From positions 1 through 9,304 of the forward strand of contig JAUYEO010000301.1 of the NCBI GenBank assembly GCA_030689795.1: a stretch of DNA of 9,304 nt, written 5' to 3'. Below the pieces are notes generated by a model. It saw only the letters and a program-made list of their open reading frames with translations, did not search any database and was not told where the DNA came from. Positions 6,401 through 9,304 of the stretch are shown here, one piece after another (the first letter of the stretch is position 1; every line of letters begins with the position of its first letter). The position numbers and the translations under genes were made by a program. This DNA comes from Desulfobacterales bacterium. Its GTDB lineage: Bacteria; Desulfobacterota; Desulfobacteria; Desulfobacterales; RPRI01.

Positions 6401-7921
6401 GCGTGAAAAATTAATTCCTGTCACATTCTCCAGCGAAGTCAGATCGGGTCTCTGGCCTATGGCAGGAATGATCTGGTCTATCTCAATATCATATTCGCTG
6501 CCCGGAACAGGGACAGGCCTTCTTCTCCCGGATGAATCGGGCTCTCCGAGTTCCATTCGTATGCATCTCAAACCGGCAACCTTCCCGTCTGCCGTCAGAA
6601 TCTCCTGCGGAGCTGAGAGGTAGGTTATTTCAGTGCCTTCTGTTTCGGCTGCATGAATCTCCTCTTCCCATGCCGGCATTTCACCGCGGGTTCTCCTGTA
6701 TATTATATTGACCTTCTCGGCCCCAAGTCTCACGGCGCAGCGGGCGACATCTATAGCCACATTGCCGCCGCCGATTATGGCCACTTTCCTTCCAACTTCG
6801 GTTTTTCCGAATAGGTTCACTTCTCTCAGGAAATCAACACCCTGGCGGACACCAGCGGCCTTTTCTCCAGGCACACCAAGTTCAAAACCTTTATGTGCGC
6901 CTATCGCTACGTATACGGACTTGTAACCCTGCGCAAAGAGATCATCTATCGTCAAATCAGGACCGAGCGGAGTATTTGTTTTAATCTCAACGCCAAGGTT
7001 TGTTATTACTTCTATTTCATTATCGAGAACATCTCTTGGAAGCCTGTGTTCCGGGATACCGACTCTGAGCATTCCTCCGGCTTTGGGAAGAGACTCGAAT
7101 ATGGTTGAAAGAACCCCTTTTCGCGCAAGATGGTATGCTGCTGAAAGACCGGCGGGCCCCGATCCTATAATTGCAACTTTTTCTTTTCGCCGTGGAAGGG
7201 TTTTAATTTCGATTTTTCTCGGATCAAACTTATCGGCAGCAAGGCGTTTTAAGCTGCGTATCGCCACAGGCTGGTCAACCTCGCACCTGCGGCACGCGTC
7301 TTCGCATCCGTGAGGGCATATTCTCCCCAGAACACCGGGCAGAGGAAGTTCTTCCATTATTATCTGAAGAGCTTCTTTATACTTTCCCTGGCCTGCCATC
7401 TGAACATAACCCTGAACATTCAGCCCTGCCGGACATGCCAGCCTGCACGGGGCTTTATCGGCTTTTTGTATGGCATAGGCGCCGGGAATAGCCTGTGGAT
7501 ATTGTTTATAGGCGGCTTTTTTTACCGAAAGATTCTCGTCATATTCATTTGAGAGTATGACAGGACAGACTTTGGAACATTCCCCACAGCTTGTACACTT
7601 TGACAGGTCTACATAGCGCGGGTTCTGTTTGACTATCGCGGTAAAATTACCCGGGTCTCCTTTCAGTTCAAGGAGTTCGGAATTCATCAAAAGTTCAATA
7701 TTTAAATGCCGGCCGACCTCGACCAGTTTTGGAGAGATAACTCACATGGCGCAGTCATTTGTCGGGAAGGTCTTGTCAAGCTGCGACATGAGACCTCCGA
7801 TAGCGGCTGTTTTTTCAAGTAAATAGACATAATATCCGGAATTGGCAAGATCAAGGGCGGACTGCATTCCAGCAATGCCTCCGCCGACTACCATAACAGA
7901 CCCAACGACTTTTCCAGCCAT
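3488..7921 (-). CDS. hdrA: Double HdrA with inserted NfnB/GltD-type module, selenoprotein (Sec60)
   Basis: This is a 1477-residue cytoplasmic flavo-iron-sulfur protein read through one TGA (codon 60, 7744-7742). In order it shows: an HdrA FAD fold, VVGGGIAGMQSALDLANSG (11-29), continuing to TFPTNDCAM-U-VISPKLVEVGRH; a 4Fe-4S motif CTSCGECSKVCP (109-120); an inserted NfnB/GltD-like unit with CRLACPAG (159-166), GRICPHGCEDACRRC (199-213), FAD motif GSGPAG (253-258), NADPH motif GGGNVAIDVAR (384-394) with YRRTRGEMPA (408-417) and GGDVQTGP (528-535); a six-cysteine cluster (621-637); the rest of HdrA module one with WLQCVGSRD (718-726). Module two follows: GVFVCNCGINIAG (926-938), FAD motif GGGVAGMNAALG (1069-1080), IQCIGSRN (1214-1221), then two 4Fe-4S motifs (1410-1421, 1440-1451). 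I chose the ATG at 7921 because GAGGAG lies six bases upstream; an ATG at 7939 would overlap that site. HdrA is the flavin bifurcation site of Hdr complexes. Entry of NAD(P)H through the insert is inferred. Confidence 0.93.
7709..7744 (-). promoter_or_regulatory. Sec UGA codon and candidate SECIS hairpin in hdrA
   Basis: The UGA lies at 7744-7742. Fifteen bases later CUGGUCGAGGUCGGCCGG (7726-7709) folds into a six-pair stem, including two G-U pairs, with loop GAGGUC. An alternative pairing bulges a U in the 5' arm. The loop contains AGGUC, very like the AGGUCU loop of the E. coli fdhF SECIS, and the bulged U and spacing are also similar. AAA and UUU flanks could add pairs below. Folding was done by eye. 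Confidence 0.7.
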
Positions 7922-8061
7922 GCGGCGCTCCTCATTCAATGAAATAAATAATAGAAAATCAATTAGTTAACATGTCACAGGAATATAAAATCCGTTTAAT
8001 CCTTACGATTCGCAAACTTGTATGCGTGACAATTTATGAACCGCATTTATTCATCTGGAGG

Positions 8062-8090
8062 CATATAGTAGATACCCTGTGTCTAGTCAA
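8062..8090 (-). promoter_or_regulatory. Sigma70-type promoter for the hdrA operon
   Basis: On the minus strand TTGACT (8090-8085) is separated by 17 bases from TATATG (8067-8062). The -35 matches five of six consensus bases and spacing is ideal. Transcription would start near 8055, leaving about 135 nt before the hdrA ATG. This is the best promoter match seen upstream of the operon. An imperfect palindrome at 8011-8026 lies downstream of the predicted start, where a repressor could act. Confidence 0.6.
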
Positions 8091-8164
8091 GAAAAAATAT
8101 CCGCAGAAACAGTCAGCCAATTAAACCTTGATTAACTCATAAAAATTCCGTTTTTACTCTTTTT

Positions 8165-8238
8165 CGTCATTCCCGCGAAAGTCCGCCGCGGCGGATCTTT
8201 TCAACTATTTCTGGACTCCCGTTTTCACGGGAGTGACG
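8165..8238. repeat. REP-like nested palindromic repeat
   Basis: Outer arms CGTCATTCCCG (8165-8175) and CGGGAGTGACG (8228-8238) are inverted with one mismatch. Inside are a perfect 14-bp palindrome TCCGCCGCGGCGGA (8182-8195), an AGTCC/GGACT pair (8180-8184 and 8213-8217), and a hairpin ACTCCCG/CGGGAGT (8215-8221 and 8228-8234) with a 6-nt loop. The CGTCATTCCCGCGAAA start and the CCCGTTTTCACGGGA end resemble dispersed intergenic repeats that I know from deltaproteobacterial genomes. No T-run follows, so a terminator role is not supported. Confidence 0.8.
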
Positions 8239-8269
8239 GGATTTTGGACTTTTTACGAAGCCGCCAACC

Positions 8270-8298
8270 TTGTATCGGATTTTTCATCTTGATAATAT
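8270..8298 (+). promoter_or_regulatory. Possible promoter for the histidine kinase
   Basis: TTGTAT (8270-8275) is followed after 17 bases by TAATAT (8293-8298), about 80 nt before the kinase ATG. The match is moderate and the region AT-rich. Confidence 0.35.
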
Positions 8299-8376
8299 AA
8301 ACAATTAAATATAGGGAATAACAGGTATCTTTGATTGCCGGCAAAGTACAAGACAAGAATCAGGGGACTTCTCTAA

Positions 8377-9304
8377 ATGCCAGTTAACATTCCTTCCGTT
8401 ATCAATATAGCGCTTGTAGGTGGCGGTGCTCTATGCAAAGAACTTCTGGAAAAAACCACCTTCGATCTGGAACAAGAGGGTGTTTTTACCCCTATCATTG
8501 CAGTCGCTGATCCTAATCCCGACAGACCCGGCATGTTGCTTGCGAAAAAACTTGGACTCATTACAATCGATGACTACCACGATCTTTATGACCCCCTATA
8601 CAGCATTCATCTCATAATAATTTTAAGGCCGGAAGCGGTTATTCTTGAAGATATTCTCGCAACAAGACCGACACGCATCCGCATACTTTCATATCATGTT
8701 TTTGAAATTTTCTGGAAGGCAATAGGCCAGGAAGAGCGTAAGCTGAGAGAGCAGAACAAAGCCATGGAGACCATATTAAACGGGATCCAGGATTATATAA
8801 CTGTAATTACACCTGATATAACCATTGCGGATGTCAATGAAGCCTTCCTGAACAAAATAGGCCGTTTGCGAAATGAGGTTATAGGCCGCAAATGTTACGA
8901 AGTTCATCGAGGAAATTCCACTGACTGCATGAGCAGAGACCCGGGCTGTCCCCTTATGGAGGTTATACGCACCAAAAGGCCGGTCCGGCAGATAAGGACG
9001 CAGAAGGACCGTCATAATAAGATTCATCATATCGAGGTTAATGTATATCCCGTATGGGAAAAGAGTGGAAAGATCTCAAAATTCATCCATATCAGCCGTG
9101 ATATTACAAAGCGGATGGAGGAAGAAGAGGAGATAACGAGACGCCTCGAGATGATGGTTGAGGAACGCACAAGCCAGCTCAAGGAGACCCATGAAAAGCT
9201 CATCCACAAGGATAAAATGGCTTCCCTCGGCAAGCTTTCTGCGTCTGTGGTTCATGAAATAAACAATCCCATCGCCGGCATTTTAAACCTTATCCTCCTT
9301 ATCA
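8377..9304 (+). CDS. PAS-domain sensor histidine kinase with Rossmann-like N-terminus (3' end outside window)
   Basis: 309 codons are visible and the frame runs off the window. The ATG at 8377 follows an in-frame TAA directly, so it is the earliest possible start; the ribosome site (AGGGGA) is weak. Residues 9-110 look like a dinucleotide-binding fold: INIALVGGGALCKELL near the N-terminus, then IIAVADPNPDRPGMLLAKKLGL and a buried LIIILRPEAV strand. Residues about 127-245 are a PAS domain with C173, C184 and C191 (RKCYEVHRG...DC...DPGCPL), ending in HISRDITKR. A coiled coil (247-275) leads to the HisKA H-box ASVVHEINNPIAG with phospho-acceptor His293. The ATPase domain lies beyond the window. 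There is no membrane segment in the visible part, so it is probably a cytoplasmic sensor. It is divergent from the hdrA operon, which contains a receiver-only regulator, a likely partner. The signal sensed is not known; a nucleotide or redox cue is inferred. Confidence 0.9.
   Translation, partial: MPVNIPSVINIALVGGGALCKELLEKTTFDLEQEGVFTPIIAVADPNPDRPGMLLAKKLGLITIDDYHDLYDPLYSIHLIIILRPEAVILEDILATRPTRIRILSYHVFEIFWKAIGQEERKLREQNKAMETILNGIQDYITVITPDITIADVNEAFLNKIGRLRNEVIGRKCYEVHRGNSTDCMSRDPGCPLMEVIRTKRPVRQIRTQKDRHNKIHHIEVNVYPVWEKSGKISKFIHISRDITKRMEEEEEITRRLEMMVEERTSQLKETHEKLIHKDKMASLGKLSASVVHEINNPIAGILNLILLI

Larger units (their letters stand above)
7922..8376. other. Divergent intergenic region between hdrA and the histidine kinase
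   Basis: These 455 bp contain no convincing gene on either strand. They hold the hdrA promoter and a leader of about 135 nt, a REP-like palindromic repeat in the middle, and the probable kinase promoter. Inside the hdrA leader, CGCAAACTTGTATGCG (8011-8026) is an imperfect palindrome (six of eight possible pairs) that could be an operator, and TTGCCGGCAA (8335-8344) is a perfect 10-bp palindrome just upstream of the kinase. Both are short enough to be chance. Confidence 0.7.

Noticed and set aside
7742..7744. TGA in hdrA as a genuine stop or a pseudogene-causing nonsense mutation
   Set aside because: The frame continues for 1417 intact residues with conserved motifs, the site is a known Cys/Sec position in the family, and the adjacent mvhD shows the same pattern.
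7919..7939. Alternative hdrA start at the ATG at 7939, adding MNEERR
   Set aside because: Those codons overlap the GAGGAG ribosome site that is ideally placed for the ATG at 7921.

Overview
The window looks like a chromosomal segment of an anaerobic bacterium, most likely a Desulfobacterota (deltaproteobacterial) sulfate reducer or syntroph. The reasons are the combination of HdrA, MvhD and MetFV genes, two in-frame UGA codons at positions where selenocysteine is expected, HdrC-like iron-sulfur proteins, and a palindromic intergenic repeat of the CGTCATTCCCG type. No taxonomic search was possible, so this is inference.

Layout. Six genes run leftwards on the minus strand and look like one operon: a 1477-residue HdrA-type flavo-iron-sulfur protein (7921 to 3488), an MvhD-type electron-transfer protein (3491 to 3057), metV (2885 to 2217), metF (2220 to 1288), a single-domain response regulator (1177 to 788) and an HdrC-like iron-sulfur protein cut by the window edge (725 to 1). 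The pairs hdrA/mvhD and metV/metF each overlap by four bases (ATGA). A 455-bp divergent intergenic region (7922-8376) holds a good sigma70-type promoter for hdrA, a REP-like palindromic repeat, and a plausible promoter for a rightward sensor histidine kinase (8377 to the window end).

The main observation is that two adjacent genes are each interrupted by a single in-frame TGA, and that both are almost certainly selenoproteins. In hdrA the TGA is codon 60 (7744-7742), in the context NDCAM-U-VISPKLVEVGRH. In mvhD it is codon 17 (3443-3441), in the context AFCCNY-U-GYTAADLAG. Both sites correspond to conserved cysteines of these families, both reading frames continue through the TGA with strong family sequence, and both TGA codons are followed by a hairpin at bacterial SECIS distance. 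Ordinary gene calling would split hdrA into 65-residue and 1400-residue pieces and would start mvhD 27 residues too late.

The HdrA protein is itself unusual. It is a double HdrA: an N-terminal module with the selenocysteine, then a second HdrA module lacking the cysteine/selenocysteine loop. A complete NfnB/GltD-type NAD(P)H-dependent FAD oxidoreductase is inserted into the ferredoxin region of the first module.

Together with MvhD and the MetF/MetV methylenetetrahydrofolate reductase, this suggests a selenium-dependent, flavin-based electron-bifurcating or confurcating complex acting in the methyl branch of the Wood-Ljungdahl pathway, with NAD(P)H entering through the inserted module. The response regulator inside the operon and the divergent kinase, which carries a Rossmann-like N-terminal segment and a cysteine-containing PAS domain, are likely partners that tie the system to redox state.
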